64,000 nucleotides of DNA from Vanilla planifolia (GCA_023846275.1 CM043869.1:16587501-16651500); one strand, 5' to 3'. Positions 28,036 to 40,750 are shown, numbered from the stretch's first letter. Translations and numbers: made by a program. The notes: generated from the letters alone by a model not told the origin.

Positions 28036-28844
28036 ATAGACAGCTCAGATCGTCCCATACCAACCTAAGTAGCCTACGAAAAACATAGGATATAACACAT
28101 CATTACACACCTACTTTCCTTAACTATGTGGATCCCATCTCCCGGGCACACCGTCAAATCAGGTTCATGACTCCTGAATTAACTGATGAACTCGCGCAAT
28201 GTTACTCCTACTAGACCCAATACTCCTAACCCATACCGGTAGGAGAACCGATCTAATAGAAGTCTGAACCCCCAAGGTTAAGTTCCATAGTCATGTAATG
28301 ACCTCACCATCAACAAAAAAATATATATAACATCCACCGATATGAAATGGCGCTCCACACACCATACCGTCAAGATAGAAAATAAGATAGTGTATAAAAA
28401 TGTAACTCATATGAAAAATCACAGTCCATCAATACCACATCATCCATACGAGTACATGAGTCAGAATCACCCTCACATAATACAAGACATAAGAATAACA
28501 GTCTCACTGAATACATCCAACAGCAACAATCAACTAACCTGAATGTCTCAGAAAATCACAGATCAGATCTCCTCCACTAGCCTACTGATCACGATCCCAC
28601 CTAAAGCTGGGTGGCGTCAAGTCTGCCGAGCCACTAAAAAAAATATGGATAATAAAAGAATGAGCTACGCCCAGTAGGAAAGACAGCTAGTAAAAAAAAC
28701 TCTCATGCAAGAGAAGGATAATAGCAAGAGTATAGAAATACAGCATAACAATGTATGGTGGAAAGGCACTCTCAGTCCCAGACTCTGACCAACCACAGTC
28801 ACCCCCAGTCACACCAGAGTAGCTCTCCTCTGTGCTCCCAGGCA

Positions 28845-28946
28845 GCATGCCAGCGGGACACGCCCATCTCTGTGCACGCATGGCGCCTAGGCAAAGCATG
28901 CCAGTGGGACACGCCCATCTCTGCGCACGCATCACAACGCCTAGCA
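28845..28946 (+). repeat. Tandem duplication, 51-bp unit, in the solo LTR
   Basis: GCATGCCAG[C/T]GGGACACGCC begins at 28845 and again at 28896. Each is followed by CATCTCTG[T/C]GCACGCAT. The two copies differ at few positions in the shared core. Confidence 0.8.
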
Positions 28947-29018
28947 CCCGACACCGCAGCGTCTCTCGTCAATCAATCTTCTGGAGACTATAGATAGAAC
29001 CAGTCACATAGATCTCTA

Positions 29019-29132
29019 GCCAACGTGAGACACCCCTGCCACCCTCAGGCACGCAGGCCTACACACTTGACTAGCCACGGCGAGTCACCCCTGCCACTGC
29101 CACTCTCAGGCGCGCAGGCCTACACTCATGGA
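29019..29132 (+). repeat. Tandem duplication, about 55-61-bp unit, in the solo LTR
   Basis: CACCCCTGCCA occurs at 29031 and 29086, and CAGGC[A/G]CGCAGGCCTACAC at 29046 and 29107. The second unit carries an extra CACTGC, so the period shifts from 55 to 61 bp. Confidence 0.75.
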
Positions 29133-30999
29133 CCAGAAGAGATCGACTCAGCCACCGTCCCAAGAAGTCCTCTCCCACAATTTCCATAGAAGCTCACGCC
29201 CCTACAGTCATTGCCAAGCTCTAACTCCAAGATTCGGCAACATGTGTCCAAATACAACAAGGCGCATACCAGTCCACATGTATACTGTGGAAGCTAAGTC
29301 TGTATTGCACAGTTACCTACCACAACTATCCTAAAACATCATATAGGGCCTATAGTAGTCCGGTCCAATATGCCAATCCATGAAATATGCCAACACTGAG
29401 TAAACTGACTCAATCCATGTCATTGCCATCCAAGCAACACAAACTGTACCAAAATTCTGACTATTCTGGTAGCACCCAAGTGTCACACTTCCTCCCAACT
29501 AATCCAGTTGCACTGAATTTATGGGTAATTTACAACAGTCAATTTCAACTTGGCTACGTGATTTCTAAAAATCACATTTTTCTCACTTCAGGAAATTTTT
29601 AAATTCAAAAAAATCAATTTCCGCCCTTTATCCATTTTCTGAAATTCGGAATAAATTTCCAAATAAAATTAAAATTCCACATATATCCTTTTTCCGAAAA
29701 TTCGGATTAATTTCCGAATTAAATTTTCGTCTGCGCCGAATCCCGCTGAACCGGTTTTCGCTGCCGGTTCGGAAACCTCGCGCTGAACCGCGACACCGCC
29801 GAACCAAATTCCTTAATAATCCGTTAATCGGTCGATGCTTAAATAAATATAATTACTAATAAATATTATATAAATACCATTAATTACTTAAATAAATTCG
29901 TAATTAATCTAAACCCTTCTCCTTCCTCGGTCCGACACCCGCGAACCCTAACCGACGCAATCGCCGACCAATCCAATCCTTCCGTCGATTTTCGACGAAC
30001 GCGAACAAGGAGAAACAAAATCCGATGTTCGTACTATCCTAATGTTTCAATAATGCCACTAATTTCTAAGGTTCATTCAAAATTTCCGCCGAAGGAGTTC
30101 GCCCGTACGCCATTGCCGTATTGTGAGATTTAAGATTAATCCAACAATTAATTAACTAATTCAATGGCAACACTGATAATACAAATCCCTAACATGTTCC
30201 TAAGCATTAACTAAATTTTTCGGCGAAATGGGAAATTTTCCAGAAAATCCAAAATTTGTAAAAGACGCAGATTAGCATTCAACTAAGTCCGATTTTTCAT
30301 CCACATGCTTGTGTTCATTAAGCAAAATATTCCATGCTTTTAATTTCTACTAAATAACTAATTTAAATCTGACTTTCCTACCTTGCTCGCCGGCGACGGT
30401 GAAGCTCGCACGCGATCAACCGCAGCTCCTCGCCGAACGAAACCGGTACCAAAATGCTCGCCTCTGTCCCGCAAAACCTTCAGTTACCAAAAACCCCTTG
30501 GAAGGCTGCCGGAAAGTACTGCCGTTCGTCGCGAACACCTCGCCTCTAGCTGCCGTTCGAAACCCTAACAGCCGAACAGTTTAGGTTAAATACCCGGCTT
30601 AAACCGGTAATAACCCGTTAAGACCCATTAAGCACCGGTTGACCTTCCAAAAACGCCGCTTAACACCCGATCAGCCGGTTAATCTCCACCGTTGATCTCG
30701 CCCGTCCGATCCGCTTATCCGCGGCTTATCTAAACGCAAGCGCAAATGCACCTCGGCGAACCGCCCCGCCTTCGCTGAACCGCTCCGGTTCGATTCACGC
30801 GCGGTAAAAAAAGAAAAAGCAAATTCCGGTTTTTAAAAAAATCTCGGTGCTCTGAAAAATCCCCAGAAAATTTCAGGAATTCCAATAGCCTCCAATTGAG
30901 TTCCTGGCTCATCCTACTGTTGATCTGAAATCATCCAAGCCATAATTGAATTATTGAAGATTAAACATATAATATTTTACCGGTTATAACATAAATAAA

Positions 31000-31310
31000 A
31001 ATTATACATATATATGATTTGATGTGATATATAATATTAGGTTTTAAATCTTAATGATATATGAAAATAATAAATATAAGATATTTGTATAGGCAAACTT
31101 GTACATGCATGCATATTTTGATTTTTTGTATAATGCTAAGTTAAAAGTCTCAAATGATATTTGAAAAAAAAAAAATAAAAGATGTTTATGTAAAAAAACT
31201 TATATATAATTTATATGATTTGATGTGATGTGTAATACTAGGTTAGAAGCCTTGAATGATATATGAAAAAAGATAAATAAAAGACATTTAAGTAAAAAAA
31301 TTAATGTGTC
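31000..31310 (+). repeat. Degenerate tandem array, about 100-115-bp unit, 3 copies
   Basis: Variants of TTGATGTGATATATAATATT / AGGTTTTAAATCTTAATGAT followed by A-rich text, then AGATATTTGTAT, recur from about 31,015, 31,115 and 31,220. A related single unit is present at about 25,758-25,835 in LTR-like copy 1, which supports the link between the two blocks. Confidence 0.55.
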
Positions 31311-33147
31311 AATATTTTAACCTTTTATTATTGATACATTATTATGCATGGATTAGGTGAGGCTTTGACGATATGAATTATTTGATGTGGTTATATGAGC
31401 CCTAATATTATTTCATTTAGAATTTAATATTATAATTGATGATATTTTATATGTCTTTTATGTTTTAGTCATGAATAATTATATATGAAAAAAATAAATA
31501 TTTATAAAGAGAATTCTATTAATTTGGATTTTTAGTTTTGATCATTTTGATTAATTCATATGATTAAATTAATTTGTAGTGAGTTGTAGTTTTGTTTCAA
31601 CATCATTTCCTACTTGGGTCAGATGGGATGGTAAGTAGTTTCCATGTTGGCACCACTATCATGTGATCAATTTTGACAATTCTTCTAAGATTATCATCAT
31701 ATCATGCTTTTATACTACAAAATACATCTTTACCAATTTTTAGTTTAGAATGCTATAAATTGATTAATCATTAATGATACTTTTAAGATCATCATTTTTC
31801 CATATTTTGATGCTATCAAACACATCTTTATTAATACTTATTATTTCTCTTATGACATTCTCAAATTTTCATGGTGATAAAGTGGCAATTATATTTCAAG
31901 AATTTATGCTAGTAATAATCATCTCATAAAAACAAGCAAGAAATAATAGAAAATAAAATACTCAAAAATAAAAAAATAAATATATATTTAAATAGAACTC
32001 ATTGATGGTGCTTGTTTCTTCTTAAATTGAAGTTCGTTTGAAATATTTGTAGATTGTTACAAGGGAGATTTAATAATAAAATAGTTGTACATATATAAAC
32101 TTAATATCCTAGTACTAATACTAACCTCCTCGACCCTAATCTCTCCCTCTCTCATGTCAGTCAACTAGACTCCTTAATTCTAATTCTACTTGTCATTGGA
32201 GTGCCATAAGGGAAAAGGAGGCAATGTCGTCAATCGAGTGACTCACATCATGAATCCTATCTGTTTCTCATTGTTAAGCTCCACTTATTTTTTATAGAGT
32301 TTCTTAGTGAGGTGGTTAAGGGTTAGCAAAAAGAAATTGAGAAAAGGAAGCCAATAAGATTGATTAAGTTTCATTAGTGGTCTCCTTGGGATGGGTACAC
32401 ATTAAATTGTAAAGAAGAGTAGAGAGGAGAGAGAAAGTTTGGTACAAAATTAAGGAGCAAGAAAATTAAAAAAAAAAGTGATTTATGCATTTAATGTAAA
32501 GTGGAAGCATGAAATTATCAAATCACATTCAACCAAGTTGAGCCCATATATAAAAGTTATTTAAGAATTATGGCATGTGTTAATTGTAGTATTACAAGAC
32601 AATAAAGCAAAAGAATATAGAGTTGAATTTTAGATTTTCTATCACTTCATGTAGACATTTGTCACATTTATATGTGTGTGTGTTTGATTTATTGATGTTT
32701 GATAACATAGTTTTATGTAAGCATGTTGGCTCATTATATTGGTGCATATGTCAAATATTGTGATATACTATTGTGTGTCAACATGATGTATATTATAAAT
32801 GATACTATCAAACTATTTTGATTCATTTGTTGTACCCATATTGCTTACATTTCATGATAAGCTTAATATTTAATATAACAGACTTATGTAGGCATGTTGG
32901 AACATTATCAAGGTACATGTGTCTAGTGCTTTGATTTATTGTGTTTTGTCAATATGTTGTGGATTTATATGATGCTATCTAATCTCTTTTTATTTAGATA
33001 TTATACTTTTATTTCTTACATTATAAAATAAACCTGATGTGTATGGGTATTAGTTGAATAGGTACATGACAACATATCATTAACTAAGAAATTGCATGAA
33101 ATAGTATGCTTTGTTATGTGTTAGCAAGAAATATGTATAAAACTTAA

Positions 33148-33540
33148 GGTATGACACCAGGTGTGCATCTCTGGGTTGTGTGATTGCTTGAGGGAACTTT
33201 GTGAATATCTCAATGGTTTGAAAATATATGTGCTTCTTAAGGTTGTGCTTAATTAAGGGAGCCCAATGAACATCTTAATGCTATGAAATTGGGTGTGTCT
33301 CGTAGGATTAAGTTATTGGTCAAAAGAGGTCAATAAAAGTCTTAAGGGTATGATATGAGATTGGGTGTGCCTCTTAGGATTATATGATCAGCTAAGGAAG
33401 CTTAGTGAAGATCCTATAAGTGCCAATTAAGATTACATGAGTGGCCAAGGGAGCTTAATGAACATCTAAAGGGTAAGACATTAGGTTTGCCTCACAGGAT
33501 GATGTGCCTAGTCTAACGAAATTAGTGAGCATCCTAAGGA
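33148..33540 (+). repeat. Tandem array in the 5' LTR, about 64-bp unit, 6 copies
   Basis: Units begin with variants of GGTATGACATTGGGTGTGCC, continue TCTTAGGATT...TGATTGGCCAAGGGAGCTTA and close GTGAACATCCTAAG. At least six diverged units are present. The same array occurs in the 3' LTR. Confidence 0.8.
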
Positions 33541-33698
33541 TACAAAACTATAAGCTTGAAATACTAGTATGTTTTTATTATGCAAAATGCAAGGTTTGCA
33601 AAAAGTGGCTTGTTAATGTGAAATGAAATAAGAATGATTTCCCAAAGTGCCAACTAAATAAGAAAGAGAGATAAAATGCAAAATAAAGACGTAAAGCT

Positions 33699-33743
<45 letters not shown>
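33699..33743 (+). repeat. (TG)11(TA)11 compound microsatellite
   Basis: TG repeats at 33699-33720 pass directly into TA repeats to 33742. The corresponding place in the 3' LTR (about 44,256) has only GTTTGATATGTATGATAG, so the expansion happened after insertion. Confidence 0.9.
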
Positions 33744-34303
33744 TGTAGCATTACATGTGTAGAAGATTTGCTAATACAAGACCTTCCATGCAACATGAAC
33801 TAAATTATTTTAATATTTTTTCACATTAATATCTTATTTTATTTATCTAGTTGAGCTAATAGTAATTGGCTCAACTTAATTATTAACACTAACATTTCAA
33901 ATACACTAAGGTTGCAGGATACAAAATAAGGAGTACAAATAGAAAATAATATGCTTATGTATTTTTTTTAGATATATGATGTACATTGATAACTTATCAA
34001 ACATAAACTATTATAATCCTTAATTTCTATTACACTTATTATATATTTAGAACTTTATGAGCTGTTGATGTAAATAACTATGAACCTTACTTATGGTTTG
34101 GTTAGTATATCATATATTACTATGTAGATGTTAAAAATAATATATGTAGTTATCTAAATATGTATGTATAAGAAAATAAGACAATTACAAGTGAGACTCT
34201 ATTTATTTGAAATTTAGTATAGAAAGAAAAATGGATTATAAAATGATTAAAATCATGAATATGAGTCTTATGTGCATAATGAGACGTGTAGGATGCCACA
34301 TGG

Positions 34304-34315
34304 TGGTATAAGAAT
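34304..34315 (+). other. Primer-binding site of the chromovirus (tRNA-iMet type)
   Basis: TGGTATAAGAAT starts 3 bp after the 5' LTR end. It matches the usual plant PBS TGGTATCAGAGC at 9 of 12 positions. Confidence 0.65.
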
Positions 34316-37300
34316 GAGTTATGAATCTGTGGTTGGATAACATAAGTGGGGTAGATAAATAAGGAGAGGATAGTGTACATACACCAACTCAATTATGTCA
34401 AGTTATTCTTGATTTTTAATGTATTTTATATTTAAAGAAAATGAAATGAAAATTAGGCATGTTAAATTAAAATAAACTGTTATGTAGTAGAATGGACAAA
34501 AGGGATCAACTTGATAATGAAAAAGCTTATAAAATTAAGAAAATGAGGCCAAAAGAATATCTTATTATAGTGCAAGACTAGTTGAAAAAAATTTGGCAAT
34601 TTCTCTACAATAAAAAGAGAAAGGCTAGCAATACATATAGAATTAGGTAGAGTCAAACTATGATTGAGTTTGGAGGAAGAATTAAAAGATGGGAAATTTC
34701 TTCAATTCCAAAAGGACCCTTACATTTCAACAAAATGGGTTCAGATTTAGAAAGCCAAAGACTTTTACATCGAAAACATATAGATTGGCTTCATCTTCAA
34801 GATCTAAAGAGGTTATGAAGCCTCATTGTAGAATATCTAATTGGTGACACTAAGATAGACATAGGAGGAATAAATTGATTAAATGTAGAAGTGTTACGAG
34901 AAAGGTCACATTCTAAGAATGTTTGTTGACAACAAGCTAGTGCATATATGTAGAATCTAGTGAGATCTACAACTACAGAACCCAATGATATGAATATCAA
35001 AATGAATTAGTCTTGTATCCTACCATTATATAGTGGGAAACATTAGTATCCACTGATGTGATTTTAGGTATGATGTCTATTTAAAGAATGCTTGGTATTG
35101 CCATATTAGATTGTAGTGCTTCACGCTCATTTATACTTATAAATATGATTATAAGGCAAGCTATGAGTTAGTTAACTTTAATGAAACCCTAGTTCTAGAT
35201 AAATTATGAATAGGTGAGGAATTAGGAATAAATATATAGAACATAATGTTGAGATCCAAGAAAAATTGTTCTAGTCCTCATGATCAAGAGAACATTAAAA
35301 TACTAAACTTCTCTATATTATGTAAATATCTTAAAATATTTTCAAATGATCTAGCACGATTGTCACCTAACAAAAGATTGAATTTATGATAGGTTTAATA
35401 TTTTGTGTGGAAACCCATTTTAAGAGCCTCATATATGATGACAAAATGAAACTATAAAAAGTGAAAAATTAATTATAAAAAGTGTTAGATAAATATTTTA
35501 TTAGATTAAGTGTATCCTCAATACCTTCCATAAAAAAGGATAAAAAATTAAGAACATGCATAGATATCATGAGCTAATAAAGTTATCTTAAAGAACAAAT
35601 ATTCCTTACTAATGATTGATGAACTTTTTTTATTAATTATAAATTATAAAAGTAATTTTCAAGATCAATCTATATTTTAGATATTATCAACTAAAGACTA
35701 AGAAAGAAGATAAAAATAACATTCAAAAGCAAATATAAACATTATGGATTTTTGGTATTATCACTTTGGGTTAACAAGTGCTCCAACAGGATTATAGACC
35801 TAATGATTAGGGTATTCAGGCAATAATTAGATTAATTTGTTATTATGTTTATTAATGAAATATTAGTATATTTTAGAAATAGAATATAATATGCAAAGCA
35901 CTTGTGTAAGGTGCAGTGAAGGGTGAAATAAAATCATTTATAAGCCAAATTATCAAAGTATAGTTTTTGTATATAACAAATCATTTATATGATATGTTAT
36001 CAGTGTTGAGAGGATTACTATATAAGCACAAAAGGTTGTTGTTATTGTTGTTAATTGGTCTGGGTCAACCAACGTAACTAAGGTTAAAAGCTTTCTTAAG
36101 TTGATAGGATAATATAAAAAATTTGTCAAGGGATTTTCCTAGATTGCAATTCTCTTGACAAGAATTACTCAAAAAGCTATTTCATTTAGATGAAATGAGG
36201 AACATGAAAGGACCTTTAACACTTAAATAAATATTAATCTCTACACCTATCTTTACTTTACCTGAACTGAAAACATAATTTCAAGTACTTTGAGATACTT
36301 CATTATAAATACCACAATATGTGTTGATGCAATTTGATAATGTGATTCCTCATGCTTCTAAGCTTTTTAGACTTTACGAGAAAAATGATCTAATTCATGA
36401 TTTCGAGTTGGTTACTATTATGTTTACTATAAAATTCTTACAACATGAAGAGCCCAATATTTATTGGTTATCAAATGGTAAAGCATATTTTTACATAGAA
36501 AGATCTAAACATAAGACAACAATGGTGACTAGATTTATTTAAAAATTATGAAATAAAATTTGTTATCATCAATTACTAAAAGAATTTTTTATCAACTAAC
36601 AATCATTATTAATTAGCTATATGTGTTTAAAAAAACTTAAGATAAGGATGAAAATATTCAACAACTAAATGCTAAAGTCCTTGAAGAAAAATATGTTCAT
36701 TTCAATTTAAATTTTGATGGAATCTTATATTTTAGAAACACAGTGTGAATTTCTTTAGCGATGAAAAGCGACAAATTTTAACAAAAGATCATGAGACAAG
36801 ATATGTAATATACCTAAGTATAAAATAGATTTATCAGGATTTGAAACTAAATTTTTGATGACCTAATATGAAGAAGGATGTAACTTATTATATACACAAA
36901 TTTTTAGTATACAAATAAGTAAAAGGAAAACAACAGAGGCCTAATAGGCTATTACACCCACTCCCTATTCTTGTATGAAAATAAAATGACATATTTATAG
37001 ATTTTATTATGAGATTGCCACATACTAGTTAGAGTTATGATACTATTTGGGTAGTTATGAATATGTTAATAAAATCTTCATATTTGTTTCTTGATAAAAC
37101 TATATATTTTGATAAAGGGATAACATAAAATATATGTTGATCATAATGTTTGATTACATGGAGTACCTAGAACTATTATTGTAGATATAAATTCAAAATT
37201 TATATCTCATTTCTAAAAAAATATTTCATGAGACTTTTGGAATTAGCTAAGTTTTAGCACAATCTTTTATTTACAAACTAATGGTCAGATAAGGACCATA

Positions 37301-38053
37301 AAATTGTTAGAAGATATGTTGAGATTTACATTCTTAACTATTATGATAGTTAGAATGAGAACTTGACTTAATAAAGTTTACTTGGAATAATAGTTATATA
37401 TTAGCATTGCAATGATGCATATGAGATATTGTGTAGCACAAAATGCTAGTCATCATTATTTTGGTACTTAGAAGATGAAAATAATGAATTAAGACTTGAA
37501 TTGATTATGGAGGCTACTCAAAATTTCAAAATGATTATAGAAAGGATCCAAAAGATATATGATAGATAAAGGAAGTACTTTTATAGAAAGCACAAAAAAT
37601 AAAGTTTAAAGAAAAACAACATCCATTCCTTTAAGGGAGTTTAATGTGGGTCATGACTAGATTTAAGGAGGACAAGTAAAGGTTGAGGTACATTAGACTC
37701 ATCTAGAATATAAGGAGGATTCATGAGGTTGCTTACTGAGTTGCTTTACTATCTTGTTTAGGAGTGCACGATATATTCCATGTGCCTACATTAAAGAGTT
37801 ATATTATCAATCACTTACATGTGCAATATGATCCAAGTTTTATTGAAATTCAATTTAATCTAAGCTATGTAGAGAGGTTGGTAAGGATTTTAGCTAAAGA
37901 AGTCAAAAAGTTAAGGAATAAATTCATCCTAATGGTTCGTATTATAGACTAACCAAACCAAGAGAGAAGTAACATGGAATTAGAGGAGATGCCAAAAATA
38001 TATCTTGACTATTTTGAAATATAAGAATAAAATTTTTGAAATGTGAGAATATT
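34316..38053 (+). pseudogene. gag-pol relic of the chromovirus
   Basis: This coding remnant is broken by many stops and frameshifts. Visible blocks in order are: a protease active-site equivalent, LDCSASRSFI, at about 35106-35135 (usual form D-[TS]-GAS); RT at about 35,340-35,890, including an FGLTNAP-equivalent and a degraded FIDD-equivalent; the connection VKSFLKLIG and FVKGFS (36,080-36,150); RNase H at 36321-36542 with LYEKNDLIHDFEL; an integrase zinc-finger equivalent HETRYVIYLS through QQRPNRLLHPLPI (about 36,790-36,970); integrase-core phrases, including an HGVPR-equivalent and a TNGQ-equivalent (37,000-37,330); and the tail HDIFHVPTLKSY with LRNKFILMVRI (37764-37950), the equivalent of HDVFHVSMLRKY and the chromodomain-like end. 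The gag part, about 34,400-35,000, is not individually recognisable. Order PR-RT-RH-IN marks it as Ty3/gypsy. Confidence 0.8.
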
Positions 38054-38880
38054 TATAACATCCTTAATTTCTTGTTGTAATAAAGTACTATCAATTTTTA
38101 GAAATTTATGCAAATATTAGTTGTCTAATAAAGTGTGTGAAAAATATAAGAAAATAAAATATACAAAAGTAAATAAATAAATATATAATTTGATAGAGAT
38201 CATTAAGATGAGTCTAATATTGTTTATTTCAACTCAATCTAAATTTATTTAGAATTATTATGATTTTTTAAGAATAAAAAAGATTCAATAATAAATGAAG
38301 TATTATACACACACACACACTTAATATCTTAATACTAACATTAACCTCCTTGATCCCAATCTCTCCCTCACTCACTTAAGAACATAAATTGAGAGAGACA
38401 TTATGGCACATACATTGAAAAGTGTTGAAAACAAAAGAAAAAGGTCCATGTGTATAATAATAGAAAGTGAAAGTAAGAATTTATCAATTCTCATACAAAA
38501 AGTTGAATTAATACATAAAAATTATGTTAGAATTATGACATATGTTCCTTGTATAAATGTAGAATAAGAAAGAGAAAGAGTAGGAATGAGACGTCCTTAT
38601 TTTTTTATAACAAAGCTCAATTTCTTTTTTAGATTAAATTCATACTTTGATTATTTTCTAATTAAATCATACTTTGATACTATAAAATGGTGTTACTTAT
38701 TTTCTTCAAATATTCAATTTATTTCTCTCTAATTTCAAAATTCAAATGGATGGAAGCTTATCTAGATTTATCTATTTTTTAATTTATAAATATATTAATA
38801 TAACATTTATAATAACAATATAAAATTTATATCCATAATTATTAATTATAAATAACTAAATCTAATAACTATTAATAATA

Positions 38881-38978
38881 GAATACAATAATTATAAAAC
38901 CTGAAATCATCATAATAACTACATATCATAGTTTTCACAATTTCTTATACTATTACATTAAGTTTTCATATATATATA

Positions 38979-39075
<97 letters not shown>

Positions 39076-39163
39076 GAAAACTTAACGTAATAGTATAAGA
39101 AATTGTGAAAACTATGATATGTAGTTATTATGATGATTTAAGGTTTTTATAATTATTGTATTC
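38881..39163. repeat. Large AT-cored inverted repeat (hairpin), 283 bp
   Basis: The left arm from GAATACAATAATTATAAAA and the reverse complement of the right arm, ending at GTATTC (39163), match over about 100 bp with only three differences: one single-base indel and two substitutions. The arms include ATAACTACATATCATAG and CACAATTTCTTATACTATTA. The centre, about 38,970-39,073, is almost pure TA repeat with AAATATA interruptions. It resembles a foldback/MITE structure, but no target duplication is evident. Confidence 0.85.
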
Positions 39164-39804
39164 AATTATATATATATATATAATACAAATTAAGAAGTTA
39201 TTCAGCTTAATTATTATAGTACAAACCTTTGTAGTTTCAAATTTTCTTATAAGTTATTCTTATGCATAATCCTCTTTTTTTATAGTTTTAGTATATCTAA
39301 AATGATAATGCCAAAGGAAGTCTAAACAACCTTTCATTAACTTAAAAGATTATCTTTAATAATAAATAAATATATAAAATAATTAATAATTTGAGATAAT
39401 CATATGTAAGATCTAATCATAAGCATTAATCATAACATATAAGTAAATAGAGTCTTATTCATATTAAAATATAAAAGAGAAAATATGATATATTATGAAA
39501 AGAAAAATATGTTATAATCTCTAAAATAAATAATAAACATATATCACTTTTTATTCTTTTTTTAATATTTTTCTTAATATGGCCTTATTTATCATTATCT
39601 GTTTTTATTTAGTTAAGTAAACCTTACATTAATTAGTATTATCTGTTTTTTAATCTTTTTCTTAATATGGTCAATACTAAATTTTTAGTTTACTTAGTTA
39701 CAATAAAAATCTTATTTATTAATTCATTTTATTATATTTTCAAGCACAATCATGCTCATTTTTTTTATATTTTTTATGTACATATCTTTAATATAAATCT
39801 CAAT

Positions 39805-40078
39805 AGTGCAACCAATTAGCTGTTAATTACTTCACTATGATAAATCTTAATCTTATGACATATTAATCTCCCATTATCTTATAGTGATAATGTCTTAATC
39901 TTATGATACAATGGTCATTAGCCATCTCATGAAGATAAATATCAATTATTTGGCACACTAGCCACTAGCCACTTCATGACGATAATATTAAACGTGTAAT
40001 ACACTGGCTACTAATCACAGCACGATGGTAATATTTCAATCTTATGACACACTAGCCACTCACTGTATAGAACAACAC
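39805..40078. repeat. Degenerate tandem array, about 55-65-bp unit, about 4 copies
   Basis: Variants of TCTTATGACACACTAGCCAC followed by TTCATGACGATAATATT recur at about 39,850, 39,897, 39,948, 40,000 and 40,050. It lies inside the insertion in the chromovirus 3' LTR. Confidence 0.6.
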
Positions 40079-40204
40079 ATTTTAATTTTAAAAAATTGAC
40101 TATTCATTAATGTTATTTAATATATCCTAAGCTATTATTTCTTTAATTTATTTTTATATATAAAATTCTCATTTTTATAATATTTTTATATCAACTCATT
40201 AAAT

Positions 40205-40750
40205 GTCATGCTTGTATATTTAATCATGTCAAATAACTTTGTATAGTAATTTATCAACATTAGAAAGACATATCTAATTGTAAGTATATATTCTCATGCA
40301 TTTACTTATAATGGTAGTACATCAGTACATTAATATTACTTACCATGTACAAAATTTACTTGTAATATCTTAATTTTAACAATCAATAACATATTAGAGA
40401 TATGCATATATGTTTATGTTAGAGAGCTTATATCTAATTATAATATAAATTTTTTATATATTTATATAAAACAGTATTATACTAATTCATCAATTTCATA
40501 TATTTTATATAGAATTCATATACAATATCTTAATTTTAATTAATCAATAATATATCAAGTATATACATAAATATTTATGTTAAAGTACTTATATCCAATT
40601 ATAAGTATAAATTTTCATATATTTATATAAAATAATACTACATCAACTCATCAATATTACATATTTTATACATAATTCACATATAAGATCTTAAGTTTAA
40701 CAATCAGTACATACATATATAATATTTATGTTAGAATATCTACTTCATAA
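40205..40750. repeat. Satellite-like tandem array, about 160-bp unit, about 3.4 copies
   Basis: ATCTTAATTTTAA starts at 40368, a close variant at 40527 and ATCTTAAGTTTAACAATC at 40688, giving periods of 159 and 161 bp. Each unit also contains TATGTTA, CTTATATC[T/C]AATTATAA and ACATCAACTCATCAATATTA-like phrases. A partial unit precedes the first anchor. Units are clearly diverged. Confidence 0.75.

Larger units (their letters stand above)
27981..30991 (+). mobile_element. 3,011-bp solo LTR with perfect 5-bp target duplication
   Basis: The element starts TGTTACACAC at 27981 and ends GGTTATAACA at 30991. It is flanked on both sides by TAAAT (27976-27980 and 30992-30996), with the terminal inverted repeat TGTTA/TAACA. 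Inside are a 37-nt T run, two short tandem duplications, and a GC- and CpG-rich segment (about 29,700-30,800) unlike anything around it. There are no gag or pol remnants and no second LTR, so it is best read as a solo LTR left after recombination. A non-autonomous element is the alternative. The TGTTACACACCAGTTTT start and the phrase GAGCTACGCCCAGTAGGAAA near 28,662 suggest a Del/Tekay-type gypsy LTR in plus orientation (inference). Long LTRs are known in that group. Confidence 0.82.
26612..31850 (+). mobile_element. LTR-like block, copy 2, split by a solo LTR
   Basis: It starts TATAACATCTCAAATGTGAG directly after copy 1 and shows the same GTATGA-rich part (26,820-27,480). It runs up to GAATTTAAGAGGTAAAT at 27980, where the solo LTR 27981-30991 is inserted, and continues from 30992 with a roughly 100-bp repeat array. 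Subtracting the insertion gives about 2.2 kb, close to copy 1's 2.05 kb. It ends where the chromovirus 5' LTR begins. The left border and its relation to copy 1 (second LTR of the same element or an independent copy) are inference. Confidence 0.45.
31851..34300 (+). repeat. 5' LTR of the chromovirus (2,450 bp)
   Basis: The start TATGACATTCTCAAATTTTC aligns with the 3' LTR start TATAACATCCTTAATTTCTT. The end GGATGCCACA is followed at once by the PBS. It contains a roughly 64-bp tandem array (33148-33540) and a (TG)11(TA)11 microsatellite that the 3' LTR lacks. Confidence 0.8.

Noticed and set aside
28687..28997. Open frames of 80-86 codons on both strands with internal protein repeats
   Set aside because: They arise from the 51-bp tandem duplication inside the solo LTR, where local GC content is higher. 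There is no domain.
30383..30584. Two overlapping 61-codon Arg-rich frames
   Set aside because: They lie in the GC-rich part of the solo LTR, where stops are rare. They are mutually out of frame and show no family resemblance.
34797..35000. 67-codon minus-strand frame in the chromovirus internal region
   Set aside because: It is antisense to the gag/protease region of the element and has no resemblance of its own.
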